A stretch of DNA of 64,000 nucleotides, from contig NW_025919156.1 in NCBI RefSeq assembly GCF_907164915.1, positions 1 to 64,000 of the forward strand, given 5' to 3'. The notes below the pieces were generated by a model. That model was given only the letters and a program-made list of their open reading frames with translations, made no database searches and was not told the origin of the DNA. Made by a program: the position numbers and the translations under genes. Shown here one piece after another: positions 1 to 11,086 of the stretch. The stretch comes from Impatiens glandulifera (lineage: Eukaryota; Streptophyta; Magnoliopsida; Ericales; Balsaminaceae). Position 1 is the first letter of the stretch; the number at the start of each line of letters is the position of its first letter.

Positions 1-953
1 ACATAATCCCATTCAAACCCTAATTATAGTTATGTCTCCCAAACCCTATATATTGATAGGTACATGAGATTGTTCGTACACAATCTCGTTTAAACCCTAA
101 TTGTAGTTAGGTATCATAAACTATATGTATTGATAGGTACGTGATATTGTTCGTATATAATCGCGTTAAAACCGTAAATTGTAATTATGTATCTTAAACC
201 TTATCTATTGAAAGGTACATGAGATTGTTTGTACGCAATCCCGTTTAAACCTTAATTAAAGTTAGGTACTCAAAATCCTATCTATTTATAGGTGCGATAA
301 ATCATTTTTAGACGATTCAACTAAAAACCCTAATTGTCATTAGGTATCAAAACCCTAGTTATCGATAGGTCTAAACATTGTTTGTACACAATTCCTTTAG
401 AAACTCAATTTATTGATAGGTACGAGAAATTGTCCATACACAATTCCGTTCTAAGCCTTGTTTATTAACAAGCACAAATATTATCTGTAAGATGATCTAT
501 TAACAATCTTGTCTGTCAACAAGGACCTGAGATCATTCGTACATGATCCTATTAAAACTCTATCTATCGATAGTTCGAGACATCATTTGTATATGATTCT
601 TTTAGAAACTCTATCGGTTAATAGGTACGAGAAATCGTTCGTACACGATTCCGTTTCAAGGCTTGTTTGTTAACAAGCATAGAGATCATTTGTAAGATGA
701 GCCGTTACCAATCTTGTCTATCGAAAATGACTTGACATCATTCGTACATGATCCTATTAAAATCCTATATATTGATAGGTAGAGACATTGTTTGTACACA
801 ATTCTATTAAAAACCCTATTTGTTGATAGGTACGAGAAATCGTTCGTACACGATTCTATTCCAAGCCTTGTTTGTTAACAAGCATAGTGATCATTTGTAA
901 GATGATCTGGTATCAATCTTGTCTGTCGATAAGGACTTGAGATCATTTGTACA
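1..953 (+). repeat. ~78-bp satellite array, left block
   Basis: Degenerate tandem repeats in which each unit carries a 'TTGATAGGTACRTGAGATTG' type block, a 'CGTACACAATC' type block and an AAACCCTAA/AATTG block. Spacing between equivalent blocks is about 77-79 bp (measured at 79 in the inverted array at 42.7-43.0 kb). The same repeat resumes after SV1 and occurs inverted at 40.5-43.2 kb. The AAACCCTAA core equals one and a bit plant telomere repeats (a telo box). No gene is seen here. Confidence 0.85.
949..953. repeat. Target site duplication of SV1 (GTACA), left copy
   Basis: GTACA stands directly before the TGATAGG end of the SV1 LTR. The identical GTACA stands at 14,654-14,658 directly after the CCCAACA end. 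A 5-bp duplication is usual for copia elements. It shows SV1 inserted as a unit in the satellite and defines both element ends exactly. Confidence 0.9.
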
Positions 954-3031
954 TGATAGGATCGGCTTATCGATAGAGACGAGGGTCTGGCTAAGGATGA
1001 AGGCTTATGAAAAACAGTTTGTAAGAAATCATGTTAAGGATTTAATTCGCTTTCTATTCTACGCAAACTTGTGTAAACACTTGAAACAGATTCAAGGCGG
1101 AATTGTTTACTTGGGTTTGAAGCACAAAATGATATATGAAAAGATGACAGAAAATAAAGAACACAACAGTTTGTTTATGGATGTTGGGAGAAACTCTCCT
1201 ACGTCACCCCTTCTTCCAACCACCGGAAGGATTCACTATATGATGAGAATCAAATACAGTTTAAACACACACTTAGCTCAGTATTGAACAGAACACTTTC
1301 TGTTCAATTACAAGAAGATGAAGAATATCACTCAGCTAATGGTGTTTTTGATTCTAGCTCTCTCTCTCGATTCACACACAGTATAATCAGAAAGAAGCTT
1401 CAAGAAAGTAAGTTCAGCAAGATGATTGAGTAGTCTCTCTCTGCAAAATCAGAATGCTTGTTTGTAAGGCTGCTTGGAAAACCGATGTTTCGTCCGTAGC
1501 ATTAAGGATTGGTTAAATACTGATTAGAGCTAACGGTCGAATCTTCAAGAATGATACGTGGCGCTCTTCCATTGGAGAGCGTCCATTGTACACAGCAGAC
1601 TCTGAGCACAAGGAACATGGTCGTACCGAACAGGTAGTGCGCCGAATATTCCATCAGGGATGTACCTGCAAAACGGGTAATGTGAGGAAAATTCTCTTAC
1701 GTGGCATTCTTTGATTGGATGCATATAGATGTTGTACTAATCTTCACAAGAAAGTGGAACAGAAATAGGGTACATCTATAACACGTGAGTTGGAGAAATG
1801 CTAGATTCAAACATACTGCTTGAACAGAGCATTAGACGTATTTCAGTTAGACGGATCAGTCTAATGAAATAAGTCAACTCCTTCTGATGAAAAACGTCTA
1901 TTAGACCGCCTGGTCTAATGTACTTAGACTCGCGTCTAATATCGATAACCATTAGACCGGTACGTCTAACTCCACTGAGTTAGACTACCACGTCTAATTC
2001 TGGTTCTACCTCAGACTTGTCTGAAGGAGTTAGACCCACGTCTAACTTTCAATTAATTAGACAACACGTCTAATTATAATAACCATTAGACCGGTACGTT
2101 TAACTCCACTGAGTTAGACTACCACGTCTAATTCCGGTTCTACCTCAGACTTGTCTGAAGGAGTTAGACTCATGTCTAACTTTCAATTAATTAGATAACC
2201 CGTCTAATTATAATAACAATTAGACCGGTACGTCTAACTCCACTAAGTTAGACTACCATGTCTAATTCCGGTTCTACCTCAGACTTGTTTGAATGAGTTA
2301 GACCCACGTCTAACTTTCAATTAATTAGACAACCCGTCTACTTCTTTACACGTCTATTAGACTTACACGTCTAACTCCGATGAGTTAGACTATACGTCTA
2401 ATTCTATTAGACTAGCGTCTAATTCCGTGTATTCATTAGACTACCCGTCTAATTCTTTACACGTCTATTAGACTTACACGTCTAACTCCGATGAGTTAGA
2501 CTGTACGTCTAATTCTATTAGACTAGCGTCTAATTCCGTGTATTCATTAGACTACCCGTCTAATTCTTTACACGTCTATTAGACTTACACGTCTAACTTT
2601 GATGAGTTAGACTGTACGTCTAATTCTATTAGACTAGCGTCTAATTCCGTGTATTCATTAGACTACCCGTCTAATTCTTTACACGTCTATTAGACTTACA
2701 CGTCTAACTCCGATGAGTTAGACTGTACGTCTTATTCTATTAGACTAGCGTCTAATTCCGTGTATTCATTAGACTTCCCATCTAATTCTTTACACGTCTA
2801 TTTGACTTACACGTCTAACTCCGATGAGTTAGACTGTACGTCTAATTCTATTAGACTAGCGTCTAATTCCGTGCGAATGGAGATCAAAATTGGTCAAATG
2901 ACCCTCATTAGATTCAAGTCTAAAGACATCTTGTCTTAATACACCTGTATCAAAACACATAGATTATTTCATCATCAAAATATCAGTGGGTAAATTATTT
3001 CAACACTTAGTCAAAATAATTTGACCCAACA
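954..3031 (-). repeat. SV1 3' LTR
   Basis: 2,078 bp from TGATAGG to CCCAACA on the plus strand (TGTTGGG...CCTATCA when read with the element). It is bounded by the target duplication on one side and the PPT on the other. It matches 12,320-14,653 along its length. Main differences are two 134-bp units fewer in the U3 array and 14 extra bases near 1,172-1,186 relative to the other LTR. Confidence 0.9.
1840..2880 (-). repeat. U3 tandem array of TTAGACGT half-palindromes (SV1 3' LTR)
   Basis: Two unit types. Three units of 134 bp start at 1,952, 2,086 and 2,220. About five units of 111 bp follow, with starts at 2,436, 2,547, 2,658 and 2,769 plus a partial one before. Both are built from alternating TTAGAC..GT and AC..GTCTAA blocks every 8-20 bases, so the region can fold into many hairpins and is rich in ACGT cores. 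It lies upstream of the TATA-like site in element orientation. Confidence 0.9.
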
Positions 3032-3045
3032 ATTTCCCCCTTTTT
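3032..3045 (-). other. SV1 polypurine tract
   Basis: Directly inside the 3' LTR. Read on the minus strand it is AAAAAGGGGGAAAT followed at once by the LTR start TGTTGGG. The same tract stands before the 3' LTRs of SV2 and SV3. This is the plus-strand priming site of reverse transcription. Confidence 0.9.
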
Positions 3046-3308
3046 GATGAAGAAATTGCAAACCTGCATACATATAATCAGACATGCATTCATCAACATA
3101 CAAACATCATGCAAGTGGTCATTCAAAAGCATCTATGTTAATCACATATGAGTATTTTCAGAAGAAACACTCAAAACATTGTTCAAAGTAACCATAATAA
3201 TTCTACCAAAAGCATTATGAAGACACTCAAAATAAATACAAAAAGACATTTAATCATTAGTCTTCTTCTTCTTCCTGGTTATCACATCTGAACAGAATAG
3301 ACTTCAAC

Positions 3309-4067
3309 CTAAGATGTCTCTAAGACTGTGGTTAGAGGGGAGTTGGAGTCTTCATTTTTTCGTTTCTTCGACTTGAGCATTTCCACCCTATGAATATAGT
3401 CTACCACTTTTTGGTAGTTTAGGATCTTAGAAGGGAGGGGGAAACTCTTACCAGGTTCGTTCAGACGATGACAGAGAAAAGAACTAAGAGGACCGTCAAA
3501 GCCGAAGATCTTCTTTCTAGCTACAATCATTCTGACAAGATTTTCGAAGAGGAAGCTTGTCCAGTTCACTAGAACACCCCTTGTGATAGACACCATTATC
3601 TGAAAGACCTTCGTACAATATTTGTAGGAGGTTTCCTTAGACAGAAGGGATTTAGAGATGATATCACTTAGAAGAGCATATTCAACCTTCAGAAGGTTCT
3701 TCTTTCCATGAATATCTACTTTAGGGGAATCGGAGAAGACTTTTATCATCGAAATCATGAAATTGGGGTGAGTGGTGGAGAAATCATCAATACCTTCTGT
3801 TGGGAGATGGAAAAACTCACCAAAAGATTCTTCTGTGAGCCATATCATCTGGCCCATTACAGCGCCAGCGATAACATTATCTTGATAGAAGTTGGCAGTT
3901 TAGAAGAATTCGTTAACGAGTTGTTCATGATAAGTCTCATGAGGAGTGAGGAATCTTCTCAGCCTAGAAGCTTTTAGCGAATCAAACATTCATTACATGC
4001 CTGGAGATTCAAGAGTGGACACAGATTGAAAGTCCACCTGAATCGATTTTGGTCGGAAGGGCAGCAT
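3309..4067 (-). pseudogene. SV1 extra downstream ORF (short form, 252 codons), broken
   Basis: Sense ORF between pol and the 3' LTR. ATG at 4,067-4,065 and stop at 3,309 give 252 codons, equal in length to the SV2 copy. Two in-frame TAA codons break it where SV2 has CAA (one right after the SPGM peptide, one in EFF-Q-TA). The remaining open part starts at MGQM (3,857). The protein has no signal peptide or membrane segment. The pattern 'L..EFF...G..V.W..ESFGEFFHLPTEG' matches what I know as the putative plant transposon protein domain seen in extra ORFs of plant elements. The C-terminus is a basic KSKKRK patch. It aligns with the first ~200 residues of the much longer ORFs in SV3 and SV4. Function unknown; an env role is not supported. 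Confidence 0.7.
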
Positions 4068-4853
4068 TTTGATTTGATGAATAAGGGATAGAGAGATTCA
4101 AAGGTTCGATTTCTAAAAGAGAAAAAGAGAGATTTCAAGGATCTTCTAACCTTTTAGAGAGAATGATTATATTAATGTTGGGGTTTTAATCATGAAGAAG
4201 AAGGCTAATGATTCTATCGTCACGAATTCCAAATGACATTTCCCAATACACAACATTTAATGTTAGCATGAAATGAAACGTCTAATGCTAAATGTACAAG
4301 CAAAAGATGTCAGAAATATTAGTCATTTCTTGTATATTGAGAGACACGTGTCTTCAATTCTTTTGAGGAATGATTGATTTATTTTTCGGCGGGAAATATA
4401 ACTCAAACAGACATCATTAAAGGACAGTTGTCCTAAATGCCAAAAGATGAAGAGTCTGATTACATCAGTAGTTAGACGTTTTTATTCTACTTTTCACATT
4501 TTCAACTTCTTTTTGAAAATCAGTCTATTAGACGTGTGCGCCTAATTATGCTATAACAGCACGTGATACACGCGTGTCTGATTAGACGTGAGCATCCTCT
4601 TGCTCAAGACGTAAAAACGTCTTACGTCTATTAGACGTGTCCGTCTAATAGATGCATCCGTCTAATCAAGCAAGTCAAAATAACCAAGACAGTGATTTCA
4701 AATAAAGATGAAACCGCTAAGGGAGATATTCGTCTAAGTATCTGTGTTTTTCAAACTCTGAATCCTTAGGACGAATTAGGACCTCCGTCTTTCATATCTG
4801 TTCAGTTTCGTTTTGAACAATGCGTTCCCCCTTAATTTATGCACATAATTACG
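4068..4853 (-). other. SV1 spacer between pol and extra ORF
   Basis: Non-coding leader of the extra ORF. It holds a smaller cluster of TTAGACGT/ACGTCTAA motifs at about 4,490-4,690, the same motif family that makes up the U3 arrays. The equivalent spacers in SV2 (31,538-32,331), SV3 (15,731-16,463) and SV4 (62,710-63,690) carry the same cluster. It may hold a promoter or splice acceptor for a subgenomic message; nothing decisive is visible. Confidence 0.6.
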
Positions 4854-7296
4854 TCAATCAAGATCAACAAGACCTAGCATGTTTCTAAAAAAACTTAGCT
4901 TCGAGAAGAGGCTTTGTGAAAATGTCTGCAGTTTGTTGATCTGTAGGAACATGTTCGAGACGGATTTGCTTCTGATTGACGTATTCTCGGATGAAATGAT
5001 GCCTCATTTTAATATGTTTTGTCCGAGAATACAGAACAGGATTATAAGATATTGCAATAGCACTTGTGTTGTCGCAGAAAATTGGAGATTCATCAGCCTC
5101 AATCCCATAGTCTCTGAGCTATTGTTGGATCCACAAAACTTGAGAGCAACAACTACCAGCTGCAAGATACTCTGCTTCTGCTGTTGAGGTAGCAACTGAT
5201 GTCTGTTTCTTGCTGAACCATGTGATTAGACGATCTCCAAAAAACTGGCAAGTTCCACTTGTGCTTTTTCTATCAATTTTGTATCATGCATAATCTGCAT
5301 CTGAGAAACTAATTAAATTGAAACTGGAATCCTTCGGATACCACAGTCCCACATTTTGAGTTCCCTTCAAATATTTAAGAATACGTTTAGCAGCAATGAA
5401 AGGAGATAGTTTAGGATCAGCCTGAAATCTGCCACAAACACCAACAGCAAATTGAATGTCTGGCCTGATGGCAGTTACATATAGTAAGGAACCGATGAGT
5501 CCTCTATATGTTGTAACATCTACACTTTGGCCACCTTCATCTTTGTCCAATTTGACTGAGGAGCTCATAGGAGTAGCTGCTGCAGAACAGTTCTCCAAAC
5601 CAAATTTCTTTAGCAATTCTTTGGTGTATTTGGCTTGGTTGATGAGGGTTCTGTTTTCCAGCTGACGGATTTGAAGCCCAAGGAAGAATGTAAGTTCTCC
5701 CATCATGCTCATTTCAAACCTATCCTGCATCAGCTTGGCAAATTTCTCACATAGTTTGGGGTTAGTTGACCCAAAGATAATGTCATCAACATATATTTGA
5801 ACAAGTTATATATGAGAGTCCTTAGCAAATCTGAACAGGGTTTTATCCACTGTTCCAACAACAAAGTCATGATCAAACAAGAAATTAGTTAGAGTGTTAT
5901 ACCAAGCTCTATGAGCTTGTTTTAGACCATACAATGCTTTATTAAGTCTATAAACATGATCAGGTAAAACATGATCTACGAAGCCAGGGGCTGCTCAACA
6001 TATACTTCCTCACTTAATTTTCCATTTAAAAAAGAACTTTTTACATCCATTTGAAAAACTTTGAAATTCTTAAATGATGCATATGCTAGGAAGATTTTGA
6101 TTGCCTCTAGTCTTGCAACCGGTGCAAAAGATTCATCAAAATCAATACCTTCCTCTTGTCTGTATCCTTGAGCAACTAAACGAGCCTTGTTTCTTATGAC
6201 TAGGCCGTCTTCACTAAGCTTGTTTCTAAAAACCCATCTTGTTCCTATGACTGACTTATCAGTTGGTCTAGGAGTAAGATACCACACTTTATTTCTATCA
6301 AATTGGTTTAACTCCTCTTGCATGGCATTGATCCAATTTGGATCAATTATAGCTTCACCAATTTTCTTAGGTTCAATTTGAGAAATAAATGCAGAGTTGG
6401 CCATTTCATCCATCAGTTGACGTCTTGTCCTTTGAGGAGAAAAAGGATTTCCAATTATCAGTTCTGTTGAATGATTTCTGTTCCATCTGAAGTTGGAACC
6501 AAGAGGATTGGTCATCTGAACCGGTGACACCGCGACATCCAAACTCTCAACTTCTTGTTGAACAGGAGTTTGTACGTCTGGTTGAACTTTAACCGGATCA
6601 GCTACAGGATCAAATAGAGCCATCCGCTTGTCCAAGGTTTCTTCTTCTTCACTTACAGACTCAAGACTAGCCGCTTGCAGTCTGTCAGCAAGATCAATGG
6701 GTTCTTTGGATTTGCTCTCAACAGGCTCATCAAAAATTACATGAAGGGATTCTTCAACAGTCTGAGTTCTTTTGTTGTATACTCTGTAAGACTTGCTTAC
6801 TGATGAGTATCCCAACATAAATCCCTCATCTGCTTTAGCATCAAAAGCAGTTAAATAAACTTTTCCATTGTTATGGATAAAACATTTACATCCAAATATC
6901 TTAAAGTAAAAACTGTGGGAATTCTCTCATAATACAATTCATATGGAGTTTTATCAAAACGTTTGTTAATAATTGACCGGTTTTGAGTATAACAAGCAGT
7001 ACTAATGGCTTCCGCCCAGAACCTTTGAGTAACATCTGATTCAGCAAGCATAGATCTCGCTGCTTCTTTTAGAGTTCTCACACTTCTCTCAGCAATGCCG
7101 TTTTGCTGTGGAGTTCTGGCACTAGATAACTCGTGTCTAATTCCATTCTCCTCAAGATAAAATGATAGGTATCTGTTTGTAAATTCAGTTCCTTGATCAC
7201 TTCTAATACATGAGATATTTAGAGATTTCTGATTCTGAATACCTCTAAATATTCTGATGAAATTTTCAGCAGTTTTAACTTTTGATGGTAAGAATG
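4854..7296 (-). pseudogene. SV1 pol, 3' part: integrase core, reverse transcriptase, RNase H
   Basis: Continues the pol interrupted by TG1. Order on the minus strand: integrase core with SDQGTEF (second catalytic D) and PQQNGIAER (catalytic E), C-terminal integrase/spacer ending [12 protein letters not shown] with [19 protein letters not shown] and [12 protein letters not shown], then YVDD and RNase H with SFSDADYA, TAEAEYLAA and DNTSAI, ending near 4,854. Breaks include a frameshift between integrase and the spacer near 6,850, a one-base frameshift in RT at 5,984-5,990 (VEQP/GFVDHV region) and TGA at 5,286-5,284 replacing a glycine codon in RNase H. The last two are also present in SV2. Product would act in cytoplasmic particles and nuclear integration. 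Confidence 0.85.
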
Positions 7297-7759
7297 TGTT
7301 AGGGTCTAAAATCGAAAACCTCGGTCCTAAAATATTTTGTGCATCCGTCTCTCGGCCCAAGTGTCCATATGGGCCAATTTATGTTTTTTAAGGAATAATT
7401 CTGTTTTGTTTACTTTCTCTCTTAAACTGAATTCTGTTATTTTGAAAGTTTGTTGTAACCGAATACTCTTGGGTAAATCAGCCTCTTTAAATGGTGATGC
7501 CCACCCCACTTTTTGGGGCTATGAATTGAATATTTTGGAACTTGGTGTTTAAGTTATCTCTCGGCCCTCCTCCCCCTTCTTGGACCGCTAGGTGTAATCT
7601 AGTGGTATTTCTCTCCTCCCCTTCGGCTCTTCTCTCCCTAACCTCGAATTCTCCTCTAATTCTATGTCCGTTGTGCTAGAGTGTTGAATTCCATCATCAA
7701 GAACCCGTTTCTTGAATTAAAGAACTTGTAAGGCTCGGTCATAATTTAAAAGTCTAACA
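7297..7759 (+). repeat. TG1 5' LTR
   Basis: 463 bp, TGTTAGGGTC to AAGTCTAACA, followed two to three bases later by the PBS. It pairs with 9,874-10,336, same length, no indels seen. Confidence 0.92.
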
Positions 7760-7762
7760 TCT

Positions 7763-7774
7763 TGGTATCAGAGC
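7763..7774 (+). other. TG1 primer binding site
   Basis: TGGTATCAGAGC, complementary to the 3' end of plant initiator tRNA-Met, three bases after the LTR. It is identical to the PBS core of the SV elements. Confidence 0.85.
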
Positions 7775-7789
7775 TGGCCGATTCTCAAC

Positions 7790-9796
7790 ATGGTAGAAAC
7801 TCGCCAGCAATCAGAAATGGATGCGCTCAAGGTCCTTATCGAAAATCTGTCCCAACAAACAGCTGCGATGCAAGCTGCCATAGACCGACGATTTGATGCG
7901 GCTGAAGAAAGAATGGCAGCCTTTGAGAGCGGGGCATCTGGAAACGTGCAAGAACCCCGCCACAGACCCTATGATGATAATTCTTGCCACGGTCCTTCAC
8001 CATTTAGGCCCCCGCACCCTGGCCAGAACCGCGGCCAACACTATGCTCCTCCTACTCGGCTAACCAAGGTCGATTTCCCTCGGTTTGATGGGTCGGATGT
8101 CGAGGGCTGGCTAATATCTGCCGAGCAATTTTTCAGGGTGGACAAAACTAAGGATGCCACTAAATTAGAAATTGCCCCCATTCATTTTTCTGGCGAAGCA
8201 AGAATGTGGTACGGGTCATATCTTCAAAACCGAAATCATATGGAAGCCTTATCTTGGGATGTGTTCAAAAGAGACCTTATGACTCAATTCGGGCCATCTA
8301 TACATGATACACCAATGAGACAGCTAATGAATTTAAAACAGGTTGGGTCAGTTCAAGAATATAATCTCCGGTACATGTCGATCTCTCAAAAGTTGTTACA
8401 TATGCCAAGGGACTACGTCATTGATTGTTACTTGTCCGGTCTAAGGGAAGAAATTGCAAACTGCATCAGGCTGCGATTTCCAGATTCTTTAAACGAAGCA
8501 ATGGCCATGGCTAAAGTCCAAGAAGCAACATATCGGTCCTTAATGAGCAGTGGTAACTTGTACAGCGCTGAAGCATCATTGCTGCCCACGCCATCCAATA
8601 CCAACACAGCCGGGCCGAGCACCAATACTGACTTCAAGAATTCATCGTATGGGTCCTCTTCCAATGCAAACCAGGGCCATGTTAAGCAATTAGACTCAGC
8701 CTCAATGGATGAAAAGCGAAAGAAGGGTCTATGCTATTCTTGCAATGAAAAATGGCAACCAAACCATAGGTGTAAATCAAAGTTATTCATGGTCTCGGCC
8801 AATCAAGAAGATCAAGAACCTGACCAAGAACCTGTTTTGGAAGATCTACCTTCATTGCTCGGCTCAAGGGATGAACCAGCCATATCTTTACATGCCTTGA
8901 CCGGGTCTAAATCTTTCCAAACGCTCCAGATTCTTGGCAAAGTTGGGAACCTGCCGGTGGTGATCTTGATCGATACAGGCAGCACCCACAATTTTATCAA
9001 TAACAGGATTTTGGAGAAAATAGACCACAAAAGCATAGCAACTCAGGTGCAATCGGTTAGAGTGGTTGATGGGTCTAATGTGTTATGTTCTAGTGTTTGC
9101 AAGGACTTGAAGTGGTCGATGGAAGGCAATGAATACCAAACAGAAATGAAGGTAATTTCCATGGATGGTTATGATATTGTGTTGGAAATTAAATGGCTGA
9201 TTACTCTAGGCCCGTCTTCTTGGGACTTTGAAAAGCTGACCCTATCCTATAATAAGCAAGACAGAACCACGGTCCTTAAAGGGATTCCTCGGTCGCAGGC
9301 CAGTTTGATGCATGGAAACCAGCTGGAAAAGACCTTAGATGAATATATTGTTGCTGCCAAAATGCAAGTAAAGAGTAAGCCCGAAGGCCAAACTGTTTCA
9401 CTCGCTGCAATGACTTTGGAAGATATTCCTAATGATCTAATTAGAAGATATGGCTCGTTCGATGCTGCTGTTATGCTGGTTCGGGAAAAAGACTTGGCCT
9501 GGATTTTTGAGCCAAGTATGGAGTTTAATCAAAGTTGGAAGAAACTATTTTTGCATCAGGCGCTAGGGACATTGCAGCAACCAAGGCCAGCTCTAAACAC
9601 TGAAAAACTCGACCTTGGGTGCACAGAAATTCTAGACAGGGGCGGAGTGGCAAGCGACCCGGCAGCGCAAAAGACCGCAAGGACCCGGCCAGTTCCACTA
9701 CTGAAGCGATTCTGCCGGAAGTTTTTTGAGAAAATACGGTCTTATGCTGCGACCCTTGCTGAATGTGCCGAAGCCCGACCGAAGCAATACTTTTGA
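7790..9796 (+). CDS. gag: TG1 gag-protease polyprotein (no RT)
   Basis: 668 codons, open from ATG at 7,790, 15 bases after the PBS. Residues ~1-45 are a coiled-coil-like segment, ~90-250 a Ty3/gypsy retrotransposon Gag domain (KVDFPRFDG, WYGSYL, YNLRYMSI), C315/C318/H326/C328 the zinc knuckle in the plant chromovirus spacing (CYSC..NHRC), and DTGS at 395-398 the retropepsin active site. The segment YDIVLEIKWLITLGPSSWDF (460-480) is the usual region after the protease. From about residue 530 to the end I recognise no domain; RT would be expected there. It is the only long intact element ORF in the window. It would form particles and could in principle be supplied with RT/integrase by a full-length relative. 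Confidence 0.88.
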   Translation: MVETRQQSEMDALKVLIENLSQQTAAMQAAIDRRFDAAEERMAAFESGASGNVQEPRHRPYDDNSCHGPSPFRPPHPGQNRGQHYAPPTRLTKVDFPRFDGSDVEGWLISAEQFFRVDKTKDATKLEIAPIHFSGEARMWYGSYLQNRNHMEALSWDVFKRDLMTQFGPSIHDTPMRQLMNLKQVGSVQEYNLRYMSISQKLLHMPRDYVIDCYLSGLREEIANCIRLRFPDSLNEAMAMAKVQEATYRSLMSSGNLYSAEASLLPTPSNTNTAGPSTNTDFKNSSYGSSSNANQGHVKQLDSASMDEKRKKGLCYSCNEKWQPNHRCKSKLFMVSANQEDQEPDQEPVLEDLPSLLGSRDEPAISLHALTGSKSFQTLQILGKVGNLPVVILIDTGSTHNFINNRILEKIDHKSIATQVQSVRVVDGSNVLCSSVCKDLKWSMEGNEYQTEMKVISMDGYDIVLEIKWLITLGPSSWDFEKLTLSYNKQDRTTVLKGIPRSQASLMHGNQLEKTLDEYIVAAKMQVKSKPEGQTVSLAAMTLEDIPNDLIRRYGSFDAAVMLVREKDLAWIFEPSMEFNQSWKKLFLHQALGTLQQPRPALNTEKLDLGCTEILDRGGVASDPAAQKTARTRPVPLLKRFCRKFFEKIRSYAATLAECAEARPKQYF

Positions 9797-9860
9797 AGTT
9801 GAAGATGGGTATTAGAGGCTGACCAGTACACGTTCTTTTCGTCGAGAGCGACGAATTTCG

Positions 9861-9873
9861 AAGGGGGAGATAA
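9861..9873 (+). other. TG1 polypurine tract
   Basis: AAGGGGGAGATAA directly before the 3' LTR start. It lies 64 bases after the gag-protease stop, which shows how short the 3' region is. Confidence 0.8.
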
Positions 9874-10336
9874 TGTTAGGGTCTAAAATCAAAAACCTCG
9901 GTCCTAAAATATTTTGTGCATCCGTCTCTCGGCCCAAGTGTCCATATGGGCCAATTTATGTTTTTTAAGGAATAATTCTGTTTTGTTCACTTTCTCTCTT
10001 AAACTGAATTATGTTATTTTGAAAGTTTGTTGTAACCAAATACTCTTGGGTAAATCAGCCTCTTTATATGGTGATGCCCACCCCACTTTTTGGGGCTATG
10101 AATTGAATATTTTGGAACTTGGTGTTTAAGTTATCTCTCGGCCCTCCTCCCCCTTCTTGGACCTCTAGGTGTAATCTAGTGGTATTTCTCTCCTCCCCTT
10201 CGGCTCTTCTCTCCCTAACCTCGAATTCTCCTCTAATTCTATGTTCGCTGCGCTAGAGTGTTGAATTCCATCATCAAGAACCCGTTTCTTGAATTAAAGA
10301 ACTTGAAAGGCTCGGTCATAATTTAAAAGTCTAACA
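9874..10336 (+). repeat. TG1 3' LTR
   Basis: 463 bp ending CTAACA, followed by the GAATG target duplication. It differs from the 5' LTR at about ten scattered positions, mostly transitions. Confidence 0.92.
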
Positions 10337-10341
10337 GAATG

Positions 10342-11086
10342 CAACCCATGTAAAACGTGAAAAATCATCAATAATAATTAAGGAAAATCTCATTCCTCCT
10401 ACACTTTTTACAGGAATTGGACCAAAAAGATCCATATGTAAAAGTTCTAGGATACAGCTGAATTGTGATTTTCCTTTTCTTTTGAACGATGATCTGCCCT
10501 GTTTGCCTAACTGGCAAGTAGTGCAAATCCTTTCCTTTGAAAATTGTAGATTGGGAAGACCAATAACTAAGTTATTTGAACATATATTGTTAGTGGTTTT
10601 GAAGTTTAAATGGTTCAAACGTTTATGCCATAACCATTTCTGGTCATTCTTAGCAATAATGCACATAGGGTCAGATGTCTCTTTTTGCCAATTCATTTTA
10701 TAAGAGTTTCCTACTCTACTTCCGGTTAATAGAATGTTTCCATTTTGGTCTTTAACTAAACATGCATGAGTTTGAAAATCTATTGTCAAACCATTATCAC
10801 ATAGTTGACTGATGCTGATTAAATTATAACACAAGTTGTCAACCAGCAGAACATCATTAATGGTTAGGTTACCATGGATAATTTTACCCTTACCCATGGT
10901 CTTACCCTTTTTCTTGTCACCAAAGGTAATTTTAGGTCCAGAGCAATCTGATATAACAGTGAGGAGTCGTCTATTTCCTGTCATATGCTTGGAACATCCG
11001 CTATCAAGATACCATACAGATTCCTCCAGTCCTTCATTTATTTGTACCTACATAAATAAATATTTACAATCTTTTGGTACCCACCT
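10342..11086 (-). pseudogene. SV1 pol, 5' part: protease and integrase start
   Basis: Read on the minus strand after the TGA at 11,089-11,087. The protease active-site region (WYLDSGCS, HMTGNRR) and pre-integrase stretch run to the integrase zinc finger (H-X4-H in HKRLNH, C-X2-C in CTTC) and the first integrase D (HMDLFGPIPV). The frame is then cut by TG1 after DDFSRFTWVAF. The open segment is 10,984-10,331. A second shared stop (TAG) precedes the protease motif. It continues at 7,296. Confidence 0.82.

Larger units (their letters stand above)
7297..10336 (+). mobile_element. TG1: non-autonomous Ty3/gypsy gag-protease element (TR-GAG-like), nested in SV1 pol
   Basis: 3,040-bp element with two 463-bp LTRs (TGTTAGG...CTAACA), PBS, one gag-protease ORF and PPT, flanked by a GAATG duplication at 7,292-7,296 and 10,337-10,341. 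It splits the SV1 integrase coding region and lies in opposite orientation. There is no RT, RNase H or integrase, and no room for them: the ORF stop is followed within 80 bp by the PPT and LTR. This matches the described class of terminal-repeat elements with only a GAG domain. By eye the LTRs differ at about 10 of 463 positions (~2%), so insertion is fairly recent. Confidence 0.88.

Noticed and set aside
1840..2880. CRISPR-like array (short palindromic repeats at regular spacing)
   Set aside because: The blocks are nested in 134/111-bp tandem units inside a plant LTR with PBS, PPT and target duplications. There are no unique spacers and no cas genes.
3309..4067. Envelope protein gene
   Set aside because: No signal peptide, transmembrane segment or furin-like site in any of the four copies. 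The domain resembles plant transposon-associated ORFs.
7337..7552. 71-codon ORF also found at 9,914-10,129
   Set aside because: Both lie in the TG1 LTRs. The duplication simply reflects the LTR pair, with no coding signature.
8428..9036. Minus-strand ORFs within the TG1 gag
   Set aside because: Shadows of the long plus-strand gag-protease frame.
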